A stretch of DNA of 64,000 nt from an uncultured Acetatifactor sp. (lineage in GTDB: Bacteria; Bacillota; Clostridia; Lachnospirales; Lachnospiraceae), in the NCBI GenBank assembly GCA_949840885.1, contig CATKYJ010000008.1, forward strand, positions 62,001 through 126,000. Reading direction: 5' to 3'. A model generated the notes under the pieces. The model made no database searches and was not told the origin of the DNA. It was given only the letters and a program-made list of their open reading frames with translations. Shown one piece after another: positions 32,859 through 42,443 of this stretch (position 1 is its first letter; every line of letters begins with the position of its first letter). A program made the position numbers and the translations under genes.

Positions 32859-33629
32859 ATGGCAGAGGAAAAGAGTTCGGGGACGGATAAGGAACTGGTG
32901 GGGAAAGTGGCGCTGGTGACGGGAGCCGGCAGGGGCATCGGCAGGGCCATCGCGTTTGTGCTGGCAGAGCGGGGAGCCACTGTGCTGGTAAATTACAACG
33001 GCTCCAGGCAGCAGGCCATGGAAGTGGCAGAGGGCATTCAGGCGGCCGGCGGGACGGCCAGAGCCGTGGGCTGCGATGTGTCCGACTTCGAGGCCTGCGG
33101 GCATATGGTAGAGGAAATAATGGCGGATTACGGACATGTAGACATTCTTGTGAACAATGCAGGAGTGACCAGGGATAACTTGGTGGCCAGGATGTCCGAG
33201 GAGGACTATGACCGTGTCCTGGATATCAATCTGAAAGGCGCTTTCCATACCATCCGGCACCTGGCCAGACATTTCCTGAAACAGAGAAAGGGCAAGATCG
33301 TCAATATCGCCTCCGTGTCCGGCGTGGCGGGCAATGCGGGCCAGGCCAATTATGCCGCGTCCAAGGCAGGGCTCATCGGCCTGACGAAAAGCGTGGCAAA
33401 GGAGCTGGCAGGCAGGAATATCTGCGTCAACGCCGTGGCCCCGGGCTTTATCGAAACGGAGATGACTCTGGGAATGCCGCAAAAGGCCAGGGAGGCGGCA
33501 GTGGCATCCATCCCTATGGGCAGGATGGGCAGTCCCCGGGACGTGGCGGAGCTGGTGGCATTTTTGTGCGCGGAGAAATCGGATTACATCACGGGACAGG
33601 TCATATGTGTGGATGGCGGCTTAGTGTGA
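32859..33629 (+). CDS. fabG: 3-oxoacyl-ACP reductase
   Basis: A 256-residue short-chain dehydrogenase that reduces 3-ketoacyl-ACP with NADPH. The cofactor motif is [13 protein letters not shown] (residues 20-32) and NNAG is near 97. The catalytic Ser/Tyr/Lys lie in [19 protein letters not shown]. The ending [11 protein letters not shown] is typical. It has a slightly longer N-terminus ([13 protein letters not shown]) than most FabG. AAAGAGG lies upstream of the ATG. The gene lies between fabD and fabF, as in most Bacillota clusters. Confidence 0.95.
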   Translation: MAEEKSSGTDKELVGKVALVTGAGRGIGRAIAFVLAERGATVLVNYNGSRQQAMEVAEGIQAAGGTARAVGCDVSDFEACGHMVEEIMADYGHVDILVNNAGVTRDNLVARMSEEDYDRVLDINLKGAFHTIRHLARHFLKQRKGKIVNIASVSGVAGNAGQANYAASKAGLIGLTKSVAKELAGRNICVNAVAPGFIETEMTLGMPQKAREAAVASIPMGRMGSPRDVAELVAFLCAEKSDYITGQVICVDGGLV

Positions 33630-33750
33630 GAAGAAGTTCCGGGCGGCATGACTGGAAGTGTCAGAAGAATGATTAAACGTGCACGGCTCGCTTTGTGCGG
33701 CGGTTTGTGTGCGGTTTGGTTTTTGGGTGGTTTAGTTTGGAGGATTTGGG

Positions 33751-34983
33751 ATGAGGAGAAGAGTGGTTGTTACGGGGATGGGGGCTGTTACCCCTATTGG
33801 AATTGGGCTGGAGGCTTTCTGGGAGGGCGTCAGGCAGGAGCGCATTGGCTTTGCGCCTATTACACGGTTTGACGCTACCGGATATAAATGCAGTTTGGCG
33901 GCAGAGGTAAAGGGATTTGAGGCGGAGCGGTATATGGACAAAAAGGCGGCCAGGCGGATGGAGCTTTTCTGCCAGTATGCGGTGGCGGCGGCCGGGGAGG
34001 CTTTGGCGGATGCGGCACTGGATATGGAAAGAGAGGATGCTTATCGGGCGGGCTGCTTTGTAGGCAGCGGTGTGGGGAGTTTGCAGGCCCTGGAGCGGGA
34101 GTGCGGGAGGCTCTCTGAGAAAGGGCCGTCCAGAGTGGGGCCTCTGTTCGTGCCCCTGATGATATCCAATATGGCAGCGGGCAATGTGAGCATTGCCTAC
34201 GGCTTAAAGGGCAAGAGCCTGAATGTGGCAACTGCCTGTGCCACGGGCACCCATTCCATTGGGGAGGCTTTCCGTTCCATCCAGTACGGAGAGTCGGATG
34301 TATGCGTGGCAGGGGGAGCGGAGGCTGCGGTGTGCCCTTTGGGCATTGCGGGCTTTGCCGCGCTGAATGCGCTGTCTGCCGGCACGGATCCCCATAGATG
34401 CTCCATTCCCTTTGACAAGGACAGAAGCGGCTTTGTCATGGGAGAGGGCGCAGGGATCGTCGTGCTGGAGGAACTGGGACACGCAAGGGCCAGAGGAGCC
34501 CGCATTTATGCGGAGGTGCTGGGATACGGCTGCAGCTCCGACGCTTACCATATCACTTCTCCGGCGGAGGACGGCGCCGGGGCGGCCGCGGCCATGAAAA
34601 ACGCCCTGCAGGACGGCTGTATCGAGCCGCAGGCCCTTGGGTATGTCAATGCCCACGGCACGTCCACGCAGCTCAATGACCTGTTCGAGACCCGGGCCAT
34701 CAAGCTGGCCTTTGGCACCCATGCCAGGAAGCTTAAGATCAATTCCACCAAATCCATGACAGGGCATCTGCTGGGAGCTGCCGGAGCGGTAGAGTTCATC
34801 ACTTGCGTGAAAGAAATCCAGGAGGGGTTCCTGCACAGGACAGTGGGACTGAAAGAGACGGAAGGGGAGTTGGATTTGGACTACTGCATGGAAAGCCATG
34901 AGGGGGAGGTCCCCTACGCCCTCAGCAATTCCCTGGGCTTTGGGGGGCATAATGCCAGCATTCTGCTGGGCAGGATGGAATAG
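33751..34983 (+). CDS. fabF: 3-oxoacyl-ACP synthase II
   Basis: A 410-residue condensing enzyme that elongates acyl-ACP with malonyl-ACP. The active-site cysteine is in ATACATGTHSIG near residue 163. The two histidines are in NAHGTST near 303 and in KSMTGHLLGAAGA near 340. The ending NSLGFGGHNASILL is diagnostic. GGAGG lies seven bases before the ATG. fabZ starts 13 nt after the stop, with no accB between them, unlike the common fabF-accB-fabZ-accC order. Confidence 0.96.
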   Translation: MRRRVVVTGMGAVTPIGIGLEAFWEGVRQERIGFAPITRFDATGYKCSLAAEVKGFEAERYMDKKAARRMELFCQYAVAAAGEALADAALDMEREDAYRAGCFVGSGVGSLQALERECGRLSEKGPSRVGPLFVPLMISNMAAGNVSIAYGLKGKSLNVATACATGTHSIGEAFRSIQYGESDVCVAGGAEAAVCPLGIAGFAALNALSAGTDPHRCSIPFDKDRSGFVMGEGAGIVVLEELGHARARGARIYAEVLGYGCSSDAYHITSPAEDGAGAAAAMKNALQDGCIEPQALGYVNAHGTSTQLNDLFETRAIKLAFGTHARKLKINSTKSMTGHLLGAAGAVEFITCVKEIQEGFLHRTVGLKETEGELDLDYCMESHEGEVPYALSNSLGFGGHNASILLGRME

Positions 34984-34996
34984 GAGGGACTGCGCC

Positions 34997-35431
34997 ATGT
35001 CATTGTATACCGCAAAGGAGATTATGGAGATCATTCCCCATCGCTATCCTTTTTTGCTGATCGATACCATTGAGGAGCTGGAAAAGGGCAGGCGGGCCGT
35101 GGGGCGCAAATGCGTCAGCATCAGCGAGCCGTATTTCCAGGGACATTTTCCGGGCAATCCCGTGATGCCGGGGGCGCTGATTGTGGAGGCACTGGCACAG
35201 ACAGGGGCAGTGGCCATGCTGTCTGCGGATGAGTGGAAAGGGAAGACGGCTTATTTTGCAGGCATAGACAAAGCAAAATTCCGCAGGAAAGTGCTTCCCG
35301 GGGATGTATTGACCTTGGAGGCTAAAGTGATCAAGTGCAAGGGGCCGCTGGGCATCAGCGAGGCAGTGGCCACCGTGGACGGCAGGGTGGTGGCCCAGGC
35401 ACAGCTGACTTTCGCCATTGCGGGGGACTAA
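34997..35431 (+). CDS. fabZ: 3-hydroxyacyl-ACP dehydratase
   Basis: A 144-residue hot-dog fold dehydratase. The catalytic His is in IIPHRYPFLLID near residue 15 and the Glu in MPGALIVEALAQTGA near residue 60; FQGHFPGNPVMPG is the family signature. The start at 34997 follows AGGAGGGA. It removes water from 3-hydroxyacyl-ACP before FabK. As the cluster has no FabM or FabA, unsaturated fatty acid synthesis must be explained by another gene or by FabZ itself. Confidence 0.95.
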   Translation: MSLYTAKEIMEIIPHRYPFLLIDTIEELEKGRRAVGRKCVSISEPYFQGHFPGNPVMPGALIVEALAQTGAVAMLSADEWKGKTAYFAGIDKAKFRRKVLPGDVLTLEAKVIKCKGPLGISEAVATVDGRVVAQAQLTFAIAGD

Positions 35432-35464
35432 GCGAATGCCCGTGGACAAAAGGGGAGGATGGAA

Positions 35465-37327
35465 ATGAGCGGACTGTTTAAGAGAAAAAGGTCTGAAAAA
35501 AAGAGCCGCCTGGAGGAAAAAAGGATCATGTTTTTTGAAAGGCAGTCAATCCGGAAAAAAGGTTCTGCAGATTGGCCCCGGACGCAGGGGACGGAGACTG
35601 ACAGCGCCTGGAGCAGAGAGTCTGGCAGTGCGGCAGTGCAGACGCAGACACCCTCCGCAGGGCAAGGCGGCCGCGCACAGGAAAAGGAAAGCTATATGAT
35701 CCGCTGTCCGAAGTGCGGGAAGATGGTGAACCGGGACAGGGTGGCAAGGCGCAAGTACATCTGCTATGAATGCGAGGGGTACTTTAGGGTCAGGACAAAC
35801 AACCGGATCCGCATGGTGGCAGATCCCCATTCCTTTGAGCCCTGGTTTACAGACATGCCCGTCAGAAACCCTCTTTCCTACCAGGGATATGAGGAGAAGC
35901 TGGAGGAGGCCAGGGAGAAGACAGGGCTGGAGGAAGCCTTTACAGTGGGACAGTGCAAAGTCTTCGGACAGGATATCGTGCTGGGCGTCTGCGACTCCAG
36001 ATTCCTCATGGCCAGCATGGGGCATGTGGTGGGAGAGAAAATCGCGGCGGCCATTGAGCGGGCAATCACCTTAAAGCTGCCGGTGTTCTTCTTCTGCTGT
36101 TCCGGAGGCGCCAGAATGCAGGAGGGCATTATCTCCCTGATGCAGATGGCAAAGACTTCGGCAGCCATCAAGAAACTGGACGAGGCGGGGCTGCTCTACT
36201 GCACCATCCTCACAGACCCTACCATGGGCGGCGTCACGGCAAGCTTTGCCATGCTGGGGGACGTGGTCATGGCTGAGCCCGGCGCGCTGATAGGATTTGC
36301 AGGGCCCAGGGTCATCCGCCAGACCATCGGGCAGGAGCTGCCCGAGGGCTTCCAGACAGCCGAGTTTCTGGTGGAGCATGGCATCATAGACGGCATCGTC
36401 AGGCGGGAGGCGTTGAAGAAGACCCTGTATTTCCTGGTGAAGTCCCATCAGGGCAAAGAGGGGCAATACGCTGACTTTACCGGGGCAAAGGACTTCCGTT
36501 TCGTGTTAAACGAGGTGTTGAAAGAACAGACCTGGACAGTGAAGCCTGCGGGCGCCTGGGAAAAGGTGAGGGCGGCCAGAAGACTGGAGCGGGCGGGAGC
36601 CTGTGACTACATGGACTGTATCTTTGACTATTTCGTGGAGGCCCATGGGGACAGGGGCTTTCGGGACGACCCGGCCATCATCGGTGGCATCGGCTTTCTG
36701 GAGGGACAGCCGGTGACGGTGATCGCGGAACACAAGGGCAAGGACGGAAAGGAATGTGAGCGCCGCAATTACGGCATGCCCATGCCGGAGGGATACCGGA
36801 AAGCCCTGCGCCTGATGAAGCAGGCAGAGAAATTCCACAGACCCGTTATAAGCTTCATCAACACCTCCGGCGCCTACTGCGGCCTGGAGGCGGAGGAGCG
36901 GGGACAGGGGGAGGCCATTGCCCGCAGCTTACTGGAGATGTCCGCCCTGAAAGTGCCTGTGCTGTGCATCTTCATCGGCGAGGGCGGCAGCGGCGGAGCC
37001 CTTGCCACGGCAGTGGGGAACGAGGTGTGGATGCTGGAGAATGCCACTTATTCCATCCTGTCCCCTGAGGGCTTTGCCTCCATTCTCTGGAAAGATTCTT
37101 CCAGGGCCAGGGAGGCCAGCGAGATCATGCGTATCACGGCCCAGGACTTAAAGCTTTTGCATGTCATCGACAGAATCATCCCGGAATTCGGAGGGGCGGA
37201 CAGCAGGACTGCACAGGCCATCGGAGGCTACCTGAAAGAGCAGATCATGGGGTTCCTAAAGCGCTGCCAGGGGATGACGGGCGAAGAACTTGCGGCCCGG
37301 AGATATGAGCGGTTCCGCAGATACTGA
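35465..37327 (+). CDS. accDA: Acetyl-CoA carboxylase carboxyltransferase, fused beta and alpha subunits
   Basis: A fused AccD-AccA protein of about 620 residues. The first 75 residues are variable and charged. A zinc ribbon follows (CPKCGKMV near 78 and CYEC near 97). The beta-subunit carboxyltransferase domain includes [31 protein letters not shown] and [13 protein letters not shown]. From about residue 365 the alpha half begins, with [21 protein letters not shown]-type [17 protein letters not shown] and [16 protein letters not shown]. It transfers carboxyl from carboxybiotin to acetyl-CoA, giving malonyl-CoA for FabD. The partners AccB and AccC are not encoded nearby. Start at 35465 behind GGGGAGG; ATG 35459 is also in frame. 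Confidence 0.95.
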   Translation: MSGLFKRKRSEKKSRLEEKRIMFFERQSIRKKGSADWPRTQGTETDSAWSRESGSAAVQTQTPSAGQGGRAQEKESYMIRCPKCGKMVNRDRVARRKYICYECEGYFRVRTNNRIRMVADPHSFEPWFTDMPVRNPLSYQGYEEKLEEAREKTGLEEAFTVGQCKVFGQDIVLGVCDSRFLMASMGHVVGEKIAAAIERAITLKLPVFFFCCSGGARMQEGIISLMQMAKTSAAIKKLDEAGLLYCTILTDPTMGGVTASFAMLGDVVMAEPGALIGFAGPRVIRQTIGQELPEGFQTAEFLVEHGIIDGIVRREALKKTLYFLVKSHQGKEGQYADFTGAKDFRFVLNEVLKEQTWTVKPAGAWEKVRAARRLERAGACDYMDCIFDYFVEAHGDRGFRDDPAIIGGIGFLEGQPVTVIAEHKGKDGKECERRNYGMPMPEGYRKALRLMKQAEKFHRPVISFINTSGAYCGLEAEERGQGEAIARSLLEMSALKVPVLCIFIGEGGSGGALATAVGNEVWMLENATYSILSPEGFASILWKDSSRAREASEIMRITAQDLKLLHVIDRIIPEFGGADSRTAQAIGGYLKEQIMGFLKRCQGMTGEELAARRYERFRRY

Positions 37328-37377
37328 TAAAGGGATAAGGAAAATGTGCGGCGACTTTAAATAGGAGGTTTCAGAAT

Positions 37378-38343
37378 ATGTCTATACGGATAGTGGGAAC
37401 AGGAAGCGCCCTCCCAAAGCGGAGGGTGGAGAACAGAGAGATCGTCGGCCTGGTGGATACCTCCGATGCGTGGATCAGAGAGCGCACAGGCATTGCAGGC
37501 AGGTATATATCCACCGGGGAGACGGTTGCCTCCCTGGCGGCGCAGGCCTGCAGGCGGGCACTGGAAGACGCGGGAAAACAGGCGGGCGAGGTGGAGCTCA
37601 TCCTGGCGGCCACCTGCTCCCCGGAGGAAGCGGCGCCCTGTGTGGCCTGCCGGATACAGAAAGACATCGGAGCCGGGAATGCCGTGGCCTTTGACCTAAA
37701 CGCGGCATGCTCCGGCTTTTTATTTGCCCTGCATACGGCCTGGGCTTATGTGGAGGCAGGGATCTGCAAAAATGCGCTTATCGCAGGCAGCGAGGTGCTC
37801 TCAAAGCTTGTGGACTGGGAGGATCGGGGAACCTGCATCCTTTTCGGAGACGGCGCGGGAGCCGTGTATGTGGAGAAATGTGAGTCCGGGGGGATCCTGG
37901 GCTTCGTTATGCATGCGGACGGGCAAAGGGGCGGGGTGCTGGCCGGAGGCGGCAGACAGCTTATAAATCCCTGGGCCGGGCGGCAGGACTTTCGGCCGTT
38001 TCTTGAGATGGACGGCCGGGAAGTGTTCGCCTTTGCCCTGCGCCAGGTGCCCGTGACCGTGGAGGAGGCCCTGGGTAAGTCCGGGCTCGCCACAGGGGAT
38101 ATAGACCTGTTCGTGCTCCATCAGGCCAACAGACGCATCATAGAGGGGATCTCTAAACGGCTGGGTGCGGATCTTGCCCGCTTTCCCATGAACCTGGAAC
38201 AGGTGGGGAACACTTCCTCCGCGGCCATCCCTCTTTTGCTGGATCAGTTAAGACGCCAGGGACGCATAGAGAGAGGGATGCATCTGGTGCTGTCAGGCTT
38301 TGGGGCAGGGCTTACCTGTGGAGCCTGTGCGATGGAATGGTAA
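37378..38343 (+). CDS. fabH: 3-oxoacyl-ACP synthase III
   Basis: A 321-residue condensing enzyme that starts chains from acetyl-CoA or branched acyl-CoA and malonyl-ACP. The active-site Cys is in DLNAACSGFLFAL near residue 110. The catalytic His is in VLHQANRRI near 244 and the Asn in VGNTSSAAIPLLL near 277. TSDAWIRERTGI is the family entry motif. TAGGAGG precedes the ATG by a normal distance. It comes last among the enzymes of the operon, whereas in many Bacillota it is first, next to fabT. Confidence 0.95.
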   Translation: MSIRIVGTGSALPKRRVENREIVGLVDTSDAWIRERTGIAGRYISTGETVASLAAQACRRALEDAGKQAGEVELILAATCSPEEAAPCVACRIQKDIGAGNAVAFDLNAACSGFLFALHTAWAYVEAGICKNALIAGSEVLSKLVDWEDRGTCILFGDGAGAVYVEKCESGGILGFVMHADGQRGGVLAGGGRQLINPWAGRQDFRPFLEMDGREVFAFALRQVPVTVEEALGKSGLATGDIDLFVLHQANRRIIEGISKRLGADLARFPMNLEQVGNTSSAAIPLLLDQLRRQGRIERGMHLVLSGFGAGLTCGACAMEW

Positions 38344-38461
38344 TGACTCGTGGTAAAGACCCTGGACAAATGCCTATTGACTTTTTTGGGGAAAAGGGTA
38401 CATTATTATATATGGCCTGTCTGTTTGGACTCAGGGGCTTGAGAGGATAGCAAAAAAGAGA

Positions 38462-38914
38462 ATGGCACAGAATACGAAGCGTTCTATCAATGAATTGTTG
38501 GTCAGCCTCTTCAACCATGTGATGGACATGGAGGCGAAAGCGGTGATCACGGAGGAATACAGGGATATCACCAATAACGATATGCACATCATAGAGGCTA
38601 TCGGCGTGGACGAGCCCAGGAACATGTCCGTCATAGCCCACAGCCTCTGCGTCACAGTGAGTACCCTGACGACGAATATGAACGGCCTGGAGCGGAAAGG
38701 ATACATCAAGAGGGAACGCAGTACGAAAGACAAGAGAGTAGTGTATGTACTGCTGACTGACAAGGGAAAGAAAGCGTTCCATCACCACCGGGATTTCCAC
38801 CGGAAGATGATCAGGGCTATCGTGAAAGACCTGGGGGAGGAAGAGATGGAGATTCTCTACCGCTGTCTTGTGAATCTGAATTCTTTTCTGGAGTCCAAAC
38901 CGCAGGAAATCTGA
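38462..38914 (+). CDS. MarR family regulator, probable FabT-type fatty acid regulator
   Basis: A 150-residue winged-helix MarR protein. The DNA-binding domain spans residues 45-110: MSVIAHSLCVTVSTLTTNMN is the helix-turn-helix and RERSTKDKRVVYVLLTDKGK is the wing. It is encoded 118 nt after fabH, at the end of the fatty acid cluster. FabT-like boxes stand in front of acpP, so it very likely represses that promoter, with acyl-ACP as co-repressor in the streptococcal model. A TTGACT at 38378 with CATTAT 18 nt on may be its own promoter; no FabT box is obvious there. The binding site upstream of the ATG is weak. Confidence 0.82.
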   Translation: MAQNTKRSINELLVSLFNHVMDMEAKAVITEEYRDITNNDMHIIEAIGVDEPRNMSVIAHSLCVTVSTLTTNMNGLERKGYIKRERSTKDKRVVYVLLTDKGKKAFHHHRDFHRKMIRAIVKDLGEEEMEILYRCLVNLNSFLESKPQEI

Positions 38915-38955
38915 AGAAAAGCTTCGGGGGGCGCGAAGCGCACAGGGGTGCATTT

Positions 38956-40515
38956 ATGAATATGGGTGAAAGGGTCAATCAGATACTGGGAAAGGTAAAG
39001 ACGGTCATCTATGGAAGATTCGCGATGATCCTGCTTGGCTTTCTGGCGCAGCTCATCCTGCTGGTAGTGGGATATATCGTCCTGCGCAATTACAGCTATC
39101 TGTTCTATGCGCTGTTTCTGGTGATCAGCGCCATTGTGGTGATATATATCTACAATGCGCCGGGCAATCCGGATCTGAAGCTGTCCTGGATGCTTCCTAT
39201 TGCCATATTCCCCATCTTCGGCGCTGTCTTTTATATGACCATTGTCATGCAGCCAGGCACTACGGTTCTGTATGAAAGGATTACAGACCTGGGAGAGTAC
39301 ACGAAAAAATATGTTCGTCCCAGGAATGACACAAGGGATAAGCTGCGGGCAAAGAGCCCCCATATGGGACAGCTGGCCTGCTATCTGGAGAAATATGACA
39401 ACAGCCCGGTCTATGACAATACCCATATAAAATACTATGCCCTGGGGGACAGCCAGTTCGTGGACATGGTAGAGGAACTGAAGAAAGCCAAAGAATTTAT
39501 CTTCATGGAATTCTTTATTGTGTCCGGCGGGCAGATGCTGGGGACGGTGCTGGACATTCTCAAAGAGAAAGCCAGGGAGGGCGTAGAGGTGCGCTTCATG
39601 TGCGACGGCACCAACGTGCTGTGGAATCTGCCGAACTTTTTTCCGCAGATGCTGGAGGCGGAGGGAATACACTGCAAGATGTTCGCACCCATTCGCCCGG
39701 TTTTTTCCACCCATTACAACAATCGCGACCACCGCAAGATCCTGGTGATCGACGGAAAGGTGGCCTTTACCGGCGGCATCAATCTGGCGGACGAATATAT
39801 CAATGAAAAGGAGCGCTTCGGCCACTGGAAAGACGTGGGCATCATGCTTCAGGGAGATGCCGTGGAGCGGCTTACCTATATGTTTCTGGAACTGTGGAAT
39901 GTGGACAGCATAGAGCCGGAGGCTTATGAGAAATATGCCCTGCCGCAGGACGCATCCCTGCCAAGCGATGGCTATGTCATCCCTTACGGCGTATGCCCCC
40001 TGGGGCCGGAGCGGGTGGGACAGATGGTGTACCTGGAGATCCTGAACACGGCCCACACCTATGTGCATATCATGACTCCGTACCTGATCCCGGATTACCA
40101 GATGCTCACGGCCATGACCTATGCGGTGAAGCGGGGGGTGGAGGTGGTCATTATCATGCCCCATATCCCGGACAAGAAATACGCTTTTCTCCTGGCCAAG
40201 ACCTATTACAACCAGCTGTTGGAGGCAGGGGTGAAGATCTGTGAATATGAGCCGGGCTTTGTCCATGCCAAGGTATTCGTGTCGGATGATGTGAAAGCTG
40301 TAGTAGGGACGGTGAATCTGGACTACAGAAGCCTCTTCCACCATTTCGAGTGCGGCGTGGCGATGTACCAAAACTCCCAGATCGCCGTGCTGGAGCAGGA
40401 TTTCCGGGACACGCTGAAAAAATGCATTGTAATGAAAGAGGAGGACTACAAAAGGCTAAAGCTGTGGGAGAGGATGCTGGGGAGGATCATGCGGCTGGTG
40501 GCGCCGCTTATATGA
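38956..40515 (+). CDS. cls: Cardiolipin synthase
   Basis: A 519-residue phospholipase D family enzyme that joins two phosphatidylglycerols into cardiolipin at the membrane. It has two or three N-terminal membrane spans (residues 20-90) and then two HKD motifs: DHRKILVIDGKVAFTGGIN near residue 258 and HAKVFVSDDVKAVVGTVNLD near 435. It follows the MarR gene by 41 nt and may share its transcript, which would tie phospholipid make-up to fatty acid control. A terminator follows. Confidence 0.94.
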   Translation: MNMGERVNQILGKVKTVIYGRFAMILLGFLAQLILLVVGYIVLRNYSYLFYALFLVISAIVVIYIYNAPGNPDLKLSWMLPIAIFPIFGAVFYMTIVMQPGTTVLYERITDLGEYTKKYVRPRNDTRDKLRAKSPHMGQLACYLEKYDNSPVYDNTHIKYYALGDSQFVDMVEELKKAKEFIFMEFFIVSGGQMLGTVLDILKEKAREGVEVRFMCDGTNVLWNLPNFFPQMLEAEGIHCKMFAPIRPVFSTHYNNRDHRKILVIDGKVAFTGGINLADEYINEKERFGHWKDVGIMLQGDAVERLTYMFLELWNVDSIEPEAYEKYALPQDASLPSDGYVIPYGVCPLGPERVGQMVYLEILNTAHTYVHIMTPYLIPDYQMLTAMTYAVKRGVEVVIIMPHIPDKKYAFLLAKTYYNQLLEAGVKICEYEPGFVHAKVFVSDDVKAVVGTVNLDYRSLFHHFECGVAMYQNSQIAVLEQDFRDTLKKCIVMKEEDYKRLKLWERMLGRIMRLVAPLI

Positions 40516-40546
40516 CCGCCCGGAAATGTACGATAGAGAAAGATGC

Positions 40547-40573
40547 AAGGGTGGGATTTTCCGCCCTTTTTTC
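40547..40573 (+). terminator. Intrinsic terminator after cls
   Basis: AAGGGTGG/CCGCCCTT stem (one G-U pair) with a 6-nt loop, followed by TTTTTTCG. Confidence 0.88.
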
Positions 40574-40587
40574 GTCTTAAATTTTTG

Positions 40588-40613
40588 TGAAACTTATTCC
40601 GCTGTTTATCGTC
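40588..40613 (+). promoter_or_regulatory. ECF-type promoter for the second sigma/anti-sigma pair
   Basis: TGAAAC (40588-40593), 16 nt, then CGTC (40610-40613) followed by TATA. This is the -35/-10 pattern used by Bacillus ECF factors such as SigM and SigV. It lies about 60 nt before the sigma gene and suggests positive autoregulation. Confidence 0.68.
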
Positions 40614-40672
40614 TATAAGGACAGGGACGGCTGCAGAACCAGGAGAGCCGCAGACTGGGAGGGAGGCATACT

Positions 40673-41233
40673 TTGACGGATGCAAAGATACTGGATCTAT
40701 ATTGGGAAAGAGCGGAACAGGCGATCTACGAGTCGCAGAAAGCCTACGGAAAATACTGCTACAAGATAGCCTGGAACATCCTGTATTCCAGGGAGGACTC
40801 GGACGAGTGCGTCAACGACACCTGGCTGCGGGCTTGGAATGCCATACCGCCCAGCCGTCCGGGGCGTCTGGCTTTGTTCCTGGGAACCATCACACGGAAT
40901 CTGTCCCTGGACAGATGGAAAGAAAGGCGTGCCATGAAGAGGGGAAAGGGAGAGATGGAACTTGCGCTGGACGAACTGGCGGAATGTCTGCCGGACGCCC
41001 ATAATACGGAGGCGGAGGTGGAGGCAGCAGAGCTGGAGAGGCTGGTGAACGACTTTCTGTGCGGCTTGCCGGAGCGGGAGTGCAATATCTTCCTGCGCCG
41101 CTACTGGTATGTGGAAGAGTACAGCGAAATTGCCAGGCGCTATGGCATGAAGCTGAATACGGTGAAGACATCCCTGTTTCGCACCAGAGGGAAGCTTCGG
41201 GAATATCTGGAAAGGGAGGGCGTGATCCTATGA
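40673..41233 (+). CDS. ECF-type RNA polymerase sigma factor (TTG start)
   Basis: A 186-residue ECF sigma factor. Region 2 spans residues 22-95 (DSDECVNDTWLRAWNAIPPS, FLGTITRNLSLDRWKERRA). Region 4 spans residues 125-180 (LPERECNIFLRRYWYVEEYS, with the helix-turn-helix in EIARRYGMKLNTVKTSLFRT). The start is TTG at 40673, six bases after GGGAGG; no ATG is available nearby. An ECF-like promoter lies upstream. The stop overlaps the start of the next gene (ATGA), which is the pattern of a sigma factor coupled to its anti-sigma partner. Confidence 0.92.
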   Translation: MTDAKILDLYWERAEQAIYESQKAYGKYCYKIAWNILYSREDSDECVNDTWLRAWNAIPPSRPGRLALFLGTITRNLSLDRWKERRAMKRGKGEMELALDELAECLPDAHNTEAEVEAAELERLVNDFLCGLPERECNIFLRRYWYVEEYSEIARRYGMKLNTVKTSLFRTRGKLREYLEREGVIL

Positions 41234-42375
41234 GCGAAAACCTTGAAAGAGATCTTGAACGAAACCATAAAAGAGGCCATAAAAGCCAAGAACATTTGGA
41301 CAGACAGGAGCAGGAGCGCGCCATGCGGCTCATGGAAGCACTGTCCGGGGTAGACGAAAGGCTTTTGGAGCGCTGCGAGGACAGGGTGATCAAACATCAA
41401 AAATTCCTGTGGCGAAGCACCAGGGCTGTGGCTGCAGTACTGTGCCTGGCGGTAGTGGGCGCAGTAAGCTGGGGCGGATACCGGCTTTCCAATATGAAGA
41501 TGGGAAGTGCCGATTCCTCCGGAGGCGCTGCAGGGGCCCCGGAGGCGGGGATGGAAAACGCCGCAGCTCCCTGGGACGGCGTATCGGGGGATACCGCAGA
41601 AATGGACACACCGGGGGAGGCGGCACCTGACGGAGCGGATGAGGAAGCGGGGCAGAGGGAAGAGCAGAAAGTGACAGCAGCCGGAGCCGAAAGCGGAACC
41701 GCAGCAGACAGAGACGGGTCAAAACCTCAGACAGAGATGGCCGGAAATGGCACGGGCGGCTTTGGAGCACAGCAGGAGACAGAGGAGAAAGAGCAGGAAG
41801 AGGGCGCAGCCGAAGAGAACGGCGCGGACGGCGCCGGGGACAGCGGCGTGACAGAGTATGAAAGCTGCCTCCCCCTGAAGTCGGAGAAGCGCACCGAGAC
41901 CCAGGCCAGGACAGAGGCAGTGCTGGGGGCGTACGTTCCCGAACTGCTGCCGAAAGGATATGCCTTTGAGAATGCGTACCGCGTGCCCGAGGACAGCGAG
42001 GCGAATCTGACAATATGCTGGAGCAGGGGGATGGATTCCATTACACTGCAGCTTACGAAGCCGGCCAATCAGCCGCAGACAGTAGATGCATCCAGGGCGG
42101 AGCTCTATGACGTGCACTTGTATGAGATTCCCTATGGGGAGAGCGTGCCGGAGGAATACCGGCAGACTTTCAACAATCCGGTGTTCGCCGCAGAGGACTT
42201 TGACCTGGAGATCGTAAAGAGCCGGATGAAGTCCTATGACGACCAGGGGGACACGGATACCCCCAGGGGAAATTTTGGGGTACTGTTTTCGGACGGCGTG
42301 CTGGTCCGCTTCAGCGGCCGGGGCAGCGCGGAGGAGATATGGGAGATGTTCTGTTCCATGGGAGGAGAGGAATAG
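41230..42375 (+). CDS. Probable membrane-anchored anti-sigma factor
   Basis: A 381-residue protein translationally coupled to the ECF sigma gene (4-nt ATGA overlap). Residues 1-58 are soluble and charged and are the likely sigma-binding part, although no zinc-finger cysteines are present. Residues 62-83 are one membrane span (RAVAAVLCLAVVGAVSWGGY). Residues 90-215 are a low-complexity Gly/Ala/Glu linker. Residues 225-381 form an extracytoplasmic domain (TEAVLGAYVPELLPKGYAFE, ending FSDGVLVRFSGRGSAEEIWE) resembling DUF4367-type sensors. The layout fits an envelope-stress anti-sigma factor. Identity is inferred mainly from position and topology. Confidence 0.72.
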   Translation: MSENLERDLERNHKRGHKSQEHLDRQEQERAMRLMEALSGVDERLLERCEDRVIKHQKFLWRSTRAVAAVLCLAVVGAVSWGGYRLSNMKMGSADSSGGAAGAPEAGMENAAAPWDGVSGDTAEMDTPGEAAPDGADEEAGQREEQKVTAAGAESGTAADRDGSKPQTEMAGNGTGGFGAQQETEEKEQEEGAAEENGADGAGDSGVTEYESCLPLKSEKRTETQARTEAVLGAYVPELLPKGYAFENAYRVPEDSEANLTICWSRGMDSITLQLTKPANQPQTVDASRAELYDVHLYEIPYGESVPEEYRQTFNNPVFAAEDFDLEIVKSRMKSYDDQGDTDTPRGNFGVLFSDGVLVRFSGRGSAEEIWEMFCSMGGEE

Positions 42376-42419
42376 CTGCTGTTCGCCCGGTGCCACTGCG
42401 GGATATCCCGAGACAGGAA

Positions 42420-42443
42420 TAGAGCCGGCGTATGCCGGCTCTA
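42420..42443 (+). terminator. Terminator at a convergent gene junction
   Basis: A perfect stem TAGAGCCGGC/GCCGGCTCTA with a 4-nt loop, followed shortly by CGTTTTC. The 3' arm includes the stop codon of the minus-strand response regulator gene. Confidence 0.72.

Noticed and set aside
38857..40371. 504-codon minus-strand open frame across cls
   Set aside because: It mirrors the cardiolipin synthase codons, lacks a start signal, and shows no domain.
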